A stretch of DNA of 51,168 nucleotides. It comes from Alphaproteobacteria bacterium 43-37. Lineage in GTDB: Bacteria; Pseudomonadota; Alphaproteobacteria; 43-37. Positions 17,496 through 26,023 of this stretch are shown one piece after another. Location of the stretch: assembly GCA_001897475.1 (NCBI GenBank), contig MKSY01000010.1, positions 1 through 51,168 of the forward strand, read 5' to 3'. Position 1 is the first letter of the stretch; each line of letters opens with the position of its first letter. The position numbers were made by a program, and so were the translations under genes. Under the pieces are notes generated by a model, which was given only the letters and a program-made list of their open reading frames with translations, ran no database searches and was not told where the DNA came from.

Positions 17496-20159
17496 ATGTC
17501 AAACGATCAACGCTTTCGTAAGCAACTTACCGTTAATGGTCAAACTTATGAGTATTATTCACTTGGAGCCGCTCAGGAAGCAGGGCTAGGTGAATTCACT
17601 AAACTTCCTAAGAGTTTAAAAGTTCTCATTGAAAACCTTCTGAGGTATTCGGCTGAACGGCCACAATCTTTGAATGACATCCAAGTCCTTTCCTCACGTC
17701 AAAATGCAGAGCACGAGATAAGTTTTATGCCAGCACGTGTCTTAATGCAGGATTTTACAGGCGTCCCGGCCGTGGTTGATTTAGCAGCCATGCGCGATGC
17801 GGTTGCCAAAGAAGGCCGAGACCCAAGCTTAGTCAACCCACTCGCTGCCGTTGATTTGGTCATCGACCACTCCGTGATGGTTGATTATTTCGCTTCTGAC
17901 TCCTCATTTAAAGAAAACGTTAGGCTTGAATATGAGCGCAATCGAGAGCGCTATACCTTTTTAAGGTGGGGGCAACAAGCCTTTAAGAATTTCCGCGTTG
18001 TTCCTCCAGGTACAGGCATTTGCCATCAAGTCAATTTGGAGTATTTAGCTCAAGTTGTTTGGACAGATGACTCAAGCGAAACCCCCCTGGCTTATCCAGA
18101 CACCTTAGTTGGCACTGACAGCCACACCACCATGATCAATGGACTTTCAGTATTGGGATGGGGAGTTGGTGGAATTGAAGCGGAAGCCGTTATGCTTGGC
18201 CAGCCGCTCACCATGTTGATCCCCCCAGTGGTTGGCTTCAAACTTTCTGGATCGCTTAAAGAAGGCGCCACAGCAACTGACCTTGTCCTTACAGTAACTC
18301 AGATGCTCCGAGCTAAGGGTGTCGTAGGTAAATTTGTTGAGTTTTACGGTGATGGGCTTGAGGTCCTTTCATTAGCCGACCGAGCAACGATTGCAAACAT
18401 GGCACCTGAGTATGGCGCAACATGTGGATTCTTTCCAATTGACGATGAAACTTTAGCTTATTTACGCCTCAGTGGTCGCGATGAGCAGCGCATTGCTCTC
18501 GTGGAAGCTTACGCAAAGACCCAAGGCTTGTGGCGAGATAAAAGCTCTTCTGAAGACATGTCTTTTGATGATGTCTTATCCCTCGATATATCAACGGTTG
18601 AACCTTGTTTAGCCGGACCAAAGCGCCCGCAAGACAAAATACTTTTGTCAACCACGGCTTCTAGCTTTAAAAACGATGTTTTATCCGCAGAAACATCACC
18701 TGAAACTAAGATTCCTGTTTTTCAGATGAATGCAGACCTTAAGCACGGTGATATCGTCATAGCTGCCATTACAAGCTGCACTAATACTTCTAACCCATCC
18801 GTTATGATCGGAGCAGGGCTTATAGCTCAAAAAGCCGTTCAAAAAGGCTTGCGCATTAAGCCTTGGGTTAAAACATCTTTAGCACCAGGATCGCAAGTCG
18901 TGACAGATTATCTGGTTAAAGCCAATGTTCAGAAAGATTTAGATGCTTTAGGCTTTAACTTAGTAGGCTATGGTTGCACCACGTGCATAGGCAACTCTGG
19001 CCCTCTGCCAGGCCCTATAGCCGAAGCCGTTACCAAAGGGGATTTGAACGTCTGCGCCGTTCTATCTGGCAACCGAAACTTTGAAGGCCGAGTTAACCCC
19101 CATGTTAAGTCGAATTATCTTGCCTCACCCATGCTGGTGGTTGCCTATGCCATTGCTGGCAATATGCTTGTGGATCTGACCAAAGACCCTCTCGGCACTG
19201 ATCAATCTGGAAACCCGGTTTACCTGAAAGACATTTGGCCAACCAAAGCGGAAATTGACCAAGCTATCAATGCCTGCCTTTCTCCCCAGATGTTTAAGCG
19301 CCGTTACGAAGCTGCCTTCAAGGGTGATAGCCTTTGGCAAGAGATTGATGTTCCTGCTTCTCAAACCTATGGTTGGGAATCACAGAGCACCTACGTTAAG
19401 CTACCACCCTATTTTATGGATGAGATGAAAGCTACTCAGCTGAATGGTGATATTTATGGCGCACGCCCTCTTGCCATTCTAGGAGACAGCATTACGACTG
19501 ATCATATATCACCGGCCGGTTCCATTAAAAAAGATGGCCCCGCCGGCAAGTACCTTCTTGAGCGTCAAGTTGCGGTCGAAGATTTTAACTCCTATGGCGC
19601 AAGGCGTGGGAATCATGAAGTCATGATACGAGGAACATTTGCCAATATACGACTCAAAAATGAAATGCTACCTAGTGCATCAGGCGGTTACACATCATTG
19701 ATGCCTCAGGGAACTCAAATGTCGATTTTTGATGCCGCCCAAGAGTATCTTAAGCAAAACACTCCTTTGGTAATCATCGCTGGCAAGGAATACGGAACAG
19801 GCTCTTCTAGAGATTGGGCCGCGAAAGGAACCCGACTTCTGGGTGTTAAGGCCGTAATAGCCGAAAGTTTTGAGAGAATCCATCGATCCAACTTAGTTGG
19901 TATGGGCGTTCTACCTCTTATGTTCCCAGATGGCGTCAATCGACTGACCTTGGGCCTTAAAGGCGATGAGACCATTGACCTAATCGGCTTGTCCACCCTA
20001 TCTCCAAAGATGACTGTTTCTGCTACTATTCACTATGCAGATGGTAAACAAACAACACTTTCATTGCTTTGCAGGATTGATACAGCTGATGAAATTTTAT
20101 ATTTCCAGAGTGGTGGCATCTTGCCGTTTGTAGCGCAAAAACTCATGGCAAAAAGTTAA
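17496..20159 (+). CDS. acnA: Aconitate hydratase A
   Basis: The 887-residue TCA-cycle enzyme isomerises citrate and isocitrate. The 4Fe-4S ligands are visible as SCTNTSNPSVM and GCTTCIGNSGPL (three Cys). GTDSHTTMINGL and the C-terminal swivel-domain motif GSSRDWAAKG are also present. The start at 17496 has AAAAGGAAA eight bases upstream, so the TTG at 17472 is not needed. The region 17320-17495 upstream is A+T-rich and presumably holds its promoter. bcp follows after 8 bases. Confidence 0.97.
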   Translation: MSNDQRFRKQLTVNGQTYEYYSLGAAQEAGLGEFTKLPKSLKVLIENLLRYSAERPQSLNDIQVLSSRQNAEHEISFMPARVLMQDFTGVPAVVDLAAMRDAVAKEGRDPSLVNPLAAVDLVIDHSVMVDYFASDSSFKENVRLEYERNRERYTFLRWGQQAFKNFRVVPPGTGICHQVNLEYLAQVVWTDDSSETPLAYPDTLVGTDSHTTMINGLSVLGWGVGGIEAEAVMLGQPLTMLIPPVVGFKLSGSLKEGATATDLVLTVTQMLRAKGVVGKFVEFYGDGLEVLSLADRATIANMAPEYGATCGFFPIDDETLAYLRLSGRDEQRIALVEAYAKTQGLWRDKSSSEDMSFDDVLSLDISTVEPCLAGPKRPQDKILLSTTASSFKNDVLSAETSPETKIPVFQMNADLKHGDIVIAAITSCTNTSNPSVMIGAGLIAQKAVQKGLRIKPWVKTSLAPGSQVVTDYLVKANVQKDLDALGFNLVGYGCTTCIGNSGPLPGPIAEAVTKGDLNVCAVLSGNRNFEGRVNPHVKSNYLASPMLVVAYAIAGNMLVDLTKDPLGTDQSGNPVYLKDIWPTKAEIDQAINACLSPQMFKRRYEAAFKGDSLWQEIDVPASQTYGWESQSTYVKLPPYFMDEMKATQLNGDIYGARPLAILGDSITTDHISPAGSIKKDGPAGKYLLERQVAVEDFNSYGARRGNHEVMIRGTFANIRLKNEMLPSASGGYTSLMPQGTQMSIFDAAQEYLKQNTPLVIIAGKEYGTGSSRDWAAKGTRLLGVKAVIAESFERIHRSNLVGMGVLPLMFPDGVNRLTLGLKGDETIDLIGLSTLSPKMTVSATIHYADGKQTTLSLLCRIDTADEILYFQSGGILPFVAQKLMAKS

Positions 20160-20167
20160 GGCACAAC

Positions 20168-20620
20168 ATGTTAAAAATTGGCGATAAAGCACCCGATTTC
20201 ACACTCCCAACGGATACAGGGGAAATAACTCTATCTTCACTTAATGGCAAGAAGGTCGTGGTATATTTTTATCCTAAAGATAATACAAGTGGCTGCACCC
20301 AAGAAGCTTGTGACTTTCGGGATGCTTATTCACGCCTTTGCGTAAAAGCTCATGTTATCGGTATCTCTAAAGATAGCCCGAAGAGCCATCAAAATTTTAA
20401 GGCTAAATACCAGCTTCCTTTTACCCTTGCCAGTGATATTGATGGCGGTATTTGCGAAAAGTATGGAGTTTGGGTTTTAAAAAGCATGTATGGTCGCTCT
20501 TATCATGGGATTGAACGGGCCACATTTTTGATCGATGAAAATGGTAATATTTTAAAAATATGGCGCAAGGTATCGGTCAAAGGCCATGTTGAAGATGTTA
20601 TGGCAACTATAGAAAACTAG
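20168..20620 (+). CDS. bcp: Thioredoxin-dependent thiol peroxidase (Bcp/PrxQ)
   Basis: The 150-residue AhpC/TSA-family peroxiredoxin reduces peroxides. The peroxidatic Cys is in DNTSGCTQEACDFRD (with the second, resolving Cys five residues on, as in PrxQ/Bcp). It starts LKIGDKAPDFTLP. It is likely co-transcribed with acnA. It overlaps the ABC transporter ATPase gene tail to tail by four bases. Confidence 0.96.
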   Translation: MLKIGDKAPDFTLPTDTGEITLSSLNGKKVVVYFYPKDNTSGCTQEACDFRDAYSRLCVKAHVIGISKDSPKSHQNFKAKYQLPFTLASDIDGGICEKYGVWVLKSMYGRSYHGIERATFLIDENGNILKIWRKVSVKGHVEDVMATIEN

Positions 20621-21402
20621 GTTAGCAGAAAATCATCGCCACTAAACTGCTGGCTATGGAAAAGATCCACCAAATCTTGCGTCGTTAGTTTGTCTCTTTG
20701 CTGGCCAGAAACATCGTAAGCTATCCGCCCATCATTGAGCATAACAGTCCGAGTACCATAACTTAAAGCTTGCTGCATGCTGTGCGTTACCATCAGTGCC
20801 GTTAGATTATTGTCCTCAACAATTTGCCTCGTTAGGTCCATAACATAATGGGCTGTTTTAGGATCCAACGCCGCCGTGTGTTCATCCAAAGCTAAAATTT
20901 TCATGGGCTGTAATGTTGACATTATGAGACTTACTGCCTGCCTTTGTCCACCAGACAAAGCGCCCATGGGATCCTTTAACCGTTTGTCTAGATTGAGACC
21001 CAGCTTTGACAGTGCCTCGCGAAAGCGTTCCCTGTCCTGCTTCAAAATGGCAGCTGAGAACCCACGCCCACTCACCCGCTTGCCTGCTAAAGCAAGGTTC
21101 TCTTCAATTGATAATTGGGCACATGTCCCTGCCATAGGGTCTTGGAATACCCGAGCAACCCACTTGGCTCTTTCCCAAGAGGATCTTGTCGTTACATCAA
21201 CGTTATCAATCATAACCTTGCCAGAAAGGGGCGTTACATCTCCACACAACGTAGCCAAAAGCGTCGATTTACCGGCACCATTGCCACCAATAACAGTCAC
21301 AAATTCACCCTCAAAAATGTCGAGGGATAAATTTCTCAACGCCCATTTCTCAAGGGCAGTTCCTGTATTAAACTTCACATTGATCTTTTTGAGCTGAATC
21401 AT
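20617..21402 (-). CDS. ABC transporter ATP-binding protein
   Basis: The 261-residue ATPase has Walker A GGNGAGKS (39-46), signature LSGGQRQAV, Walker B ILALDEHTAALDP and the H-loop in MVTHSMQQAL. It pairs with the permease encoded upstream (four-base overlap). This pair matches the TrpXYZ-type importers for amino acids or related small molecules, whose third part is a solute-binding lipoprotein. That gene is absent here, so the substrate cannot be assigned. Confidence 0.9.
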   Translation of the reverse strand: MIQLKKINVKFNTGTALEKWALRNLSLDIFEGEFVTVIGGNGAGKSTLLATLCGDVTPLSGKVMIDNVDVTTRSSWERAKWVARVFQDPMAGTCAQLSIEENLALAGKRVSGRGFSAAILKQDRERFREALSKLGLNLDKRLKDPMGALSGGQRQAVSLIMSTLQPMKILALDEHTAALDPKTAHYVMDLTRQIVEDNNLTALMVTHSMQQALSYGTRTVMLNDGRIAYDVSGQQRDKLTTQDLVDLFHSQQFSGDDFLLT

Positions 21403-22304
21403 TTTTTAGCCCTATGAACGGATAACTTCTTTCGCACTTCAGGAACGATCATGGCCACAGCTACCAACAAACTTGTAACGAGATTCAAGTCAGATGCCTG
21501 CAAGCCAATGCCGCTCGCATTAAGCGCCAATGCCACGATTAACCTAAAGATAATTGACCCAACCAAACAAGAGGCTAAAGCGATCAAAATTGACCGCGTA
21601 TGAAATAATGCCTCTCCTATAATAACTGAAGCCAAACCGATAATGATGGTTCCAGCTCCCACAGTAACGTCGGCAAACCCTTGGGACTGAGCAAAAAGAG
21701 AGCCTCCTAATGCCACAAGACCATTACTAACGGCAATGCCCGCATAGGTTGTGGTTTTGGTGCATACACCTTGTGCCATAGACATGCGGGGATTTGCCCC
21801 CGTAGCCCGAATGGCCAGCCCAAATGATGTTTTCAAAAACCAAAATAGAATGAACCATAAAGCAAGTGCGATCAGACAAATAATAGCTGGCATTATGAAA
21901 GTCGGAGAAATATCTAAAGAAGAGCACAAATCTGGAACAAAGCTAAATAATGTTTTTTCACCAAGCAAGGAAAGATTGGGTCGTCCCATAATTCTTAAGT
22001 TAACAGAATAAAGGGCAGTCATAGTCAAAATACTGGCCAAAAGATTAAGGATCTTCCATCTTAATGTAAGCCAACCTGTTATAACACCCGCCATAAGCCC
22101 ACCCACAACCGCTGCCAACGTGGCAATAAGTGGCGGATATCCTGAGACAATAAGTATACCAGAAATAGCAGCCCCTAAGGGGAAGCTTCCGTCCACTGTA
22201 AGATCTGGAAAATCTAATACTCGAAAAGAAAGGTACACCCCAAGCGCTACAAGGCCATATATCAGGCCTAATTCAAAAGCTCCAAAAAACTGGATAGTAT
22301 TCAT
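21399..22304 (-). CDS. ABC transporter permease (TrpXYZ/LivHM-like)
   Basis: The 301-residue inner-membrane protein has about 8-9 hydrophobic segments. It carries the family-typical start FELGLIYGLVALGVYLSFRVLDFPDLTVDGSFPLGAA and a GANPRMSMAQG loop. ATG at 22304 is preferred to a TTG at 22307. The ATG overlaps the stop of a small upstream ORF (TGATG), suggesting coupled translation. It works with the ATPase encoded just downstream. Confidence 0.88.
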   Translation of the reverse strand: MNTIQFFGAFELGLIYGLVALGVYLSFRVLDFPDLTVDGSFPLGAAISGILIVSGYPPLIATLAAVVGGLMAGVITGWLTLRWKILNLLASILTMTALYSVNLRIMGRPNLSLLGEKTLFSFVPDLCSSLDISPTFIMPAIICLIALALWFILFWFLKTSFGLAIRATGANPRMSMAQGVCTKTTTYAGIAVSNGLVALGGSLFAQSQGFADVTVGAGTIIIGLASVIIGEALFHTRSILIALASCLVGSIIFRLIVALALNASGIGLQASDLNLVTSLLVAVAMIVPEVRKKLSVHRAKK

Positions 22305-22441
22305 CAAACCATTCCACTTAATAATAGAGACCTTTGCATTAAGATTCTTTCCGGTGATTCTTGTGTCAAGGCTAGCTTCTGCTCCTCAAATATTTTTTTG
22401 CACTCTGGGGCGCTCATCTTCAACTTTCTTAAAAATCTCAC
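22304..22441 (-). CDS. Small 45-residue ORF coupled to the ABC permease gene
   Basis: It starts with GTG at 22441, five bases after a strong GGGGAGG, with an in-frame TAA directly before that site. The product is hydrophilic and basic at the front (MRFLRKLKMSAPECKK...). Its TGA overlaps the permease ATG as TGATG. I recognise no family. It may be a real microprotein or a leader peptide that sets permease translation. Confidence 0.45.
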   Translation of the reverse strand: MRFLRKLKMSAPECKKIFEEQKLALTQESPERILMQRSLLLSGMV

Positions 22442-22488
22442 GAAAACCTCCCCTTATGCAACAGGCCTCTAACACCTTAGACTTCAAC

Positions 22489-22517
22489 TAGATGCTGACG
22501 TGAGCGGTGTATGTCAA
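22489..22517 (-). promoter_or_regulatory. Candidate promoter for the ABC transporter operon
   Basis: A perfect TTGACA (complement of 22512-22517) lies about 75 bases before the small ORF. The matching -10 position at 17 bases (CATCTA) is weak. Confidence 0.35.
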
Positions 22518-22600
22518 GAGTTTTTCGCAATTTTGAGAGGGCATTTCACTTACAGCTTGCAATTTAAACAAGATTCGGATAGTTTTCGCAGATGTCTAAA

Positions 22601-22676
22601 GTCCCCTTCGTCTAGAGGCCTAGGACACCGCCCTCTCACGGCGGCAACAGGGGTTCGAATCCCCTAGGGGACGCCA
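22601..22676 (+). tRNA. tRNA-Glu (CTC)
   Basis: A 76-base cloverleaf has acceptor GTCCCCT/AGGGGAC and anticodon arm CCGCC-CTCTCAC-GGCGG (anticodon CTC, codon GAG). The T-loop is TTCGAAT and CCA is encoded. The last 13 bases overlap the 3' end of the DUF1476 gene on the other strand. Confidence 0.97.
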
Positions 22677-23005
22677 GCTTTCTCTTCTCTTTCTTTCAGC
22701 TTGCTGAGTGCTTCTTTGAAAAACTCTTCATATTCCTTCTTGAGATGCAAGGATGATTTATCAAAAGCTGCTGCATCTAGATCTGCCTCTGCCAACAACA
22801 AAATACTCTCGATTGATCCTGATTCAAAATGACTTTGGACATAACGCTCTACCAGGCTTTGTCCGGCCTCGGGAGACAAACTCAACAACTGGGAAATATA
22901 GGCTCCAAAAGACTCCACAGCTTTAACCGTAGCTTTAAATTTTTTTTCTTCATCTATGTGATAAAGCTCTTCAAGGGCTTTTTCACGATCTTTCAGCACT
23001 GACAT
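22664..23005 (-). CDS. DUF1476 / F1Fo-ATPase inhibitor zeta subunit
   Basis: The 113-residue helical protein starts DREKALEELYHIDEEKKFKATVKAVESFGAYISQLL. This matches the alphaproteobacterial zeta family (D-R-E-K-A-...-HDEE-.-F-K-.-.-A-.-R/VN.LLG.W), which blocks ATP hydrolysis by the F1 motor. The last residues (AGVP) and the stop codon come from the antisense acceptor stem of tRNA-Glu. The end of the protein has therefore probably been set by that neighbour. Confidence 0.85.
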   Translation of the reverse strand: MSVLKDREKALEELYHIDEEKKFKATVKAVESFGAYISQLLSLSPEAGQSLVERYVQSHFESGSIESILLLAEADLDAAAFDKSSLHLKKEYEEFFKEALSKLKEREEKAGVP

Positions 23006-23332
23006 TTTATTTTACCTTCTTATAAATTACAGGCACTTCTTATCATTCCATGAATACCATAACTCAGCAAGCAGTGAGTTTGAACAATGGAAACTAGACA
23101 AAAGAGAATTTGCTGGGATAATAATTTTTTTATGCCGGCGGCCATGGCCTACCAGCGTCACACTACTACCAGTAGTCGTCATCAAAAGACACCCAGAGCC
23201 TCTTTCTCCTCAACACACATTAGGAATACTGACTACAAGCGCCGTGAGAATGGCTTGGGCAAAATTCTAGATATTCATGTATAGTCAATATTTGGTACCC
23301 AAGCTCAACCACCCCCCTATCAGAAAAAATTA
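23006..23332. other. Intergenic region without a supported gene
   Basis: A 65-codon + strand frame (23087-23284) has no good ribosome-binding site, no hydrophobic or domain pattern, and an arginine/threonine-rich composition. I regard it as non-coding. The left part should hold the DUF1476 promoter. Confidence 0.5.
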
Positions 23333-23361
23333 TTGACATTACTCCAAAACTCAACTATAAA
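23333..23361 (+). promoter_or_regulatory. Near-consensus sigma-70 promoter for an orphan RNA
   Basis: TTGACA (23333-23338), a 17-base spacer and TATAAA (23356-23361) make this the best promoter match I see in the window. No ORF follows before the terminator ending at 23440. Confidence 0.75.
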
Positions 23362-23367
23362 AAAGGT

Positions 23368-23440
23368 CTGTGGTATACAGATGGCCCTTAACAGGGGGGG
23401 AACTCCTAAAGAGGTCAGCAGAAATGCTGACCTCTTTTTT
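23368..23440 (+). ncRNA. Candidate small RNA (~73 nt) of unknown family
   Basis: The start is inferred seven bases after the -10, and the end is set by the terminator T-run. The RNA could form a small hairpin TCTGT-GGTAT-ACAGA (about 23367-23381). A G7 tract follows (23394-23400), then the terminator stem. It lacks the conserved loop of 4.5S SRP RNA and is too short for 6S or tmRNA. It may be a trans-acting sRNA or a terminated leader of the binding-protein gene 79 bases downstream. Confidence 0.55.
23408..23440 (+). terminator. Strong rho-independent terminator of the small RNA
   Basis: A 13-bp perfect stem (23408-23420 with 23425-23437) encloses a GAAA tetraloop and ends in a T-run to 23440. 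Confidence 0.9.
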
Positions 23441-23491
23441 CATATGCACCCTTCGTTTCATCTAGCCTGCCTTCTTATTTAATAGTAACTT

Positions 23492-23512
23492 ACCTAAACA
23501 CTGTGTTTTAGG
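23492..23512 (+). promoter_or_regulatory. Inverted repeat covering the ribosome-binding site of the UgpB-like gene
   Basis: ACCTAAACAC and TGTTTTAGGT form an imperfect palindrome (23492-23512) seven bases before the ATG. Its right arm contains the AGG of the Shine-Dalgarno. It could be an operator, or an RNA hairpin masking the site. Confidence 0.4.
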
Positions 23513-23518
23513 TGACGT

Positions 23519-24754
23519 ATGAAAAATATTTTCCGATTAATTTTTACATTTTTTTTCATGGTATTAGGGGCCACTGAGTCCCATGGAGAAGATATTATTT
23601 TCTGGCATAGCTTCACAGGCCCAGTGGAATCTTCACTTCAGGAAGCTATTGATGGATTTAATCAGAAAACAGGCATTAGAGTAAAAGCCGTGCATATGGG
23701 TAACTACTCCCAGCTTCCTGACATGGCCTTAAACGACCAAAACAATGGCCCTCATATCGTCCAAGTCGCTGAATATCAGTATGACCGATTGGCAAACCAG
23801 ATTCACGCGTTCACACCCATTGACCAAATCTTGCCTCTTAACATGGATAAGTTGACACCTTATGCCCGGGCCTTTTATGAACGAAACGGCAGGCTATACG
23901 GCCTACCGCTTAACATTTCTACTGGCGTCATGTTTATCAATTGGGATAAATGGCTCAAAGCTGGACTTGATAAAAAGGATGTCCCTCAAACGTGGACGCA
24001 GATGGAACAAGTCTTGGGCCGCCTTCAGGAAAGTAACTTAGGCGGATTTTCCACGGCTTGGCCATCAGCTTATATTTTCGAGCACTTTGCAGCTCAAATT
24101 GGAACACCACTTTTGATAAATGGCATTTTTCAAATTAATACCCCAGCATTTGTCGAACGCTTGGATACATTTGTAAGCATGGCCAAGAAAGGCCTTTACC
24201 GTTATGGTGGCCGTTTTTCCGATGCTGAAAAATTGTTTACAAGTGGTGAGGTAGCTATCTTTCTACAAGGAGCCAACCGATTTGGGACGCTGAGTGCAAA
24301 CTTTAACACCCAGGTATTCCCTTTGCCTTTTGATGACTCTCGCGTTACCACCCCATATGCGCTAAATATTGGCGGCGCATCTATTTGGGTGAAAGCTGGC
24401 CTAACTGAAACTCAAACCTCCAGTATTCGCTCATTCTTGCAGTATTTATTGGAACCAACATTTCAAGAAAACTGGTTTTTGAAGACCAATTATCTTCCTT
24501 TAACCAATGAAGCGCTGCAAAGAATCACGAAATCTTCCTCCTCGCTTGTCGCAGCAGGTTATCAAGGAATTCTTCAGGTAAATACATCCAGAACCGTCGC
24601 ATCAAATGGTGTTCAACATCCGAAATTCTATCAGATAAGAACGATGATCATCGAAGCCATTGAGGAGGCCCTATCCGGGCAATCCACAGCTCAAGAGGCT
24701 TTGGACAAAGCACAACAAAAAATCCAGGAAAAGCTTGCGCAAGTTCCTGGATGA
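23519..24754 (+). CDS. Extracellular solute-binding protein, UgpB-like
   Basis: The 411-residue protein has a signal peptide (to about residue 23, SHGED). A family 1 binding-protein fold begins FWHSFTGPVESSLQEAIDGFN. Later GGASIWV, the LKTNYLPLTNEAL block and a FYQIR region match glycerol-3-phosphate-binding UgpB. In alphaproteobacteria UgpB feeds glycerol-3-phosphate or phosphodiesters to UgpAE-C. No permease or ATPase gene of that system is nearby, so it is an orphan here. The substrate is inferred from resemblance. Confidence 0.8.
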   Translation: MKNIFRLIFTFFFMVLGATESHGEDIIFWHSFTGPVESSLQEAIDGFNQKTGIRVKAVHMGNYSQLPDMALNDQNNGPHIVQVAEYQYDRLANQIHAFTPIDQILPLNMDKLTPYARAFYERNGRLYGLPLNISTGVMFINWDKWLKAGLDKKDVPQTWTQMEQVLGRLQESNLGGFSTAWPSAYIFEHFAAQIGTPLLINGIFQINTPAFVERLDTFVSMAKKGLYRYGGRFSDAEKLFTSGEVAIFLQGANRFGTLSANFNTQVFPLPFDDSRVTTPYALNIGGASIWVKAGLTETQTSSIRSFLQYLLEPTFQENWFLKTNYLPLTNEALQRITKSSSSLVAAGYQGILQVNTSRTVASNGVQHPKFYQIRTMIIEAIEEALSGQSTAQEALDKAQQKIQEKLAQVPG

Positions 24755-24778
24755 TTTCTGAAAATAGGTTTTTAAACT

Positions 24779-25942
24779 TTACTTTGACGAACCCCTCGTC
24801 CACCAAGAGAATACCCACTCAACAGCTGCGGATGCATTATCTGATAAATATTTTACGATAGCAGTCTGCATTACAGGATCTTGAATTGCTTCACTCACAG
24901 TGTTACCAAGAGCATTAATTAAAGGTATCACCGTAGCATTCACAACTGGGTGGTCCAAAGCACCAGAAATATATCCAACAGTATGAGATTTCAAACCAAA
25001 ATATGCATCCAAAGAATGCAGATATCCACCTAGTGTATGCGTTGATAAAGGATCAACGGTTACATCTTGACTTGGCAGCTGTACCCCATTCAACGGATAT
25101 GCATACCAGTCATTTGCTTTCAGACGCGCAACTGGATCCTGAAGCTGATAAAAATGTGACTGCTGAGTGGATGTTAGGCCTAAATACTTTACTAGCGACT
25201 GATCACCAGAGCTTGGCATACCGAATGTTACAATTTCTTCAATTCCTTTTGGAGCAAGATCGGTTTGAGCCTTCAACCATGCAGAGTTCAGGAGCGTCAT
25301 TGCGGCACCTAAACTATGGCCACACATTGAGATCTCAGCTGAACGATAAATTTCTTCGCCATAAGTTGTTTTGAGCCCTTCCAAGCAGCTGCGAATGCCG
25401 GCTTGCGCGCTCAATGAAGCGTCTTGAAACCCCGTATGAACAAGGGACCCTATCGGTCCATGGAATGAAGGATTAAGAGCTGATAGCGAAACTTGACCAT
25501 CTGTAAGCCCATCTTCAGCCGTATCCGTTCCACGAGTAGCAATAAAAACTTGGAGCTTACCATTCACTATTTTGGAAAAAACATAGCCAAAATGAGTCTC
25601 GACACCATCTACCACACCTGTTTTGGCCATAAATGACTGAACATTGTAGTCAGCCATTTGCCGCTCTACAGCTGCCTTATCGCCGATATAGGCCATATCC
25701 GACATTTTCCAAAAATTGACAGCATGAGCTCTTTGAGCTGCTTTTTTATCGTCAATTGCGTCTGAATCTCGTTCTTCTGAGCTTACTTTAACAGAAACAG
25801 CATCATCTGTGGCGGCTTCAAAAGCAATAGCTGGATTAGCGGTAATGTCAACAACAGTTGCCATTTCGACCATGGTGGCATCTTGTGCCAACGCGGTGGA
25901 GGATAATAACACAAGAGCGCTAAGGGTATATGTTTTTTTCAT
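24779..25942 (-). CDS. Secreted class 3 lipase family protein
   Basis: The 387-residue protein has a signal peptide cleaved after residue 19 or 20 (ALAQ). A disordered region extends to about 65, followed by a lipase_3 alpha/beta-hydrolase domain. The nucleophile is Ser210 in GHSLG, the oxyanion strand is ATRGTDTAEDG (135-145), and VHTGFQDA follows near 168-175. Likely acid and base are in LQDPVARLK and HTLGGYLHS. It is probably exported to act on lipids, possibly of the host. It is on the same strand as a second lipase. Confidence 0.85.
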   Translation of the reverse strand: MKKTYTLSALVLLSSTALAQDATMVEMATVVDITANPAIAFEAATDDAVSVKVSSEERDSDAIDDKKAAQRAHAVNFWKMSDMAYIGDKAAVERQMADYNVQSFMAKTGVVDGVETHFGYVFSKIVNGKLQVFIATRGTDTAEDGLTDGQVSLSALNPSFHGPIGSLVHTGFQDASLSAQAGIRSCLEGLKTTYGEEIYRSAEISMCGHSLGAAMTLLNSAWLKAQTDLAPKGIEEIVTFGMPSSGDQSLVKYLGLTSTQQSHFYQLQDPVARLKANDWYAYPLNGVQLPSQDVTVDPLSTHTLGGYLHSLDAYFGLKSHTVGYISGALDHPVVNATVIPLINALGNTVSEAIQDPVMQTAIVKYLSDNASAAVEWVFSWWTRGSSK

Positions 25943-25963
25943 GATTTTCTCTCTTAAATAACT

Positions 25964-25992
25964 AGGGGTTACTTTTCAAATAAGTAACCCCT
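25964..25992 (-). terminator. Hairpin between the two lipase genes
   Basis: AGGGGTTACTT (25964-25974) pairs with AAGTAACCCCT (25982-25992), an 11-bp stem. The T-run on the minus strand is weak. It could be a terminator for the 26024 gene or a processing or stability element between the lipases. Confidence 0.55.
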
Positions 25993-26023
25993 TGTCGTTT
26001 TCAAGAGAGAGTCACACAAATAA

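Noticed and set aside
20876..21397. 173-codon + strand frame opposite the ABC ATPase
   Set aside because: The minus-strand ATPase has all Walker and signature motifs. The antisense frame shows none.
23087..23284. 65-codon + strand frame after the DUF1476 gene
   Set aside because: It has no ribosome-binding site, no recognisable pattern and an odd composition.
23368..23440. Orphan RNA as the 4.5S signal recognition particle RNA
   Set aside because: The conserved GGAA-loop region with its flanking GGUCAGG/GCAGCC is not present.
25964..25992. Attachment site or inverted end of an insertion element between the lipases
   Set aside because: It is a single hairpin with no partner copy, no transposase and no target duplication.
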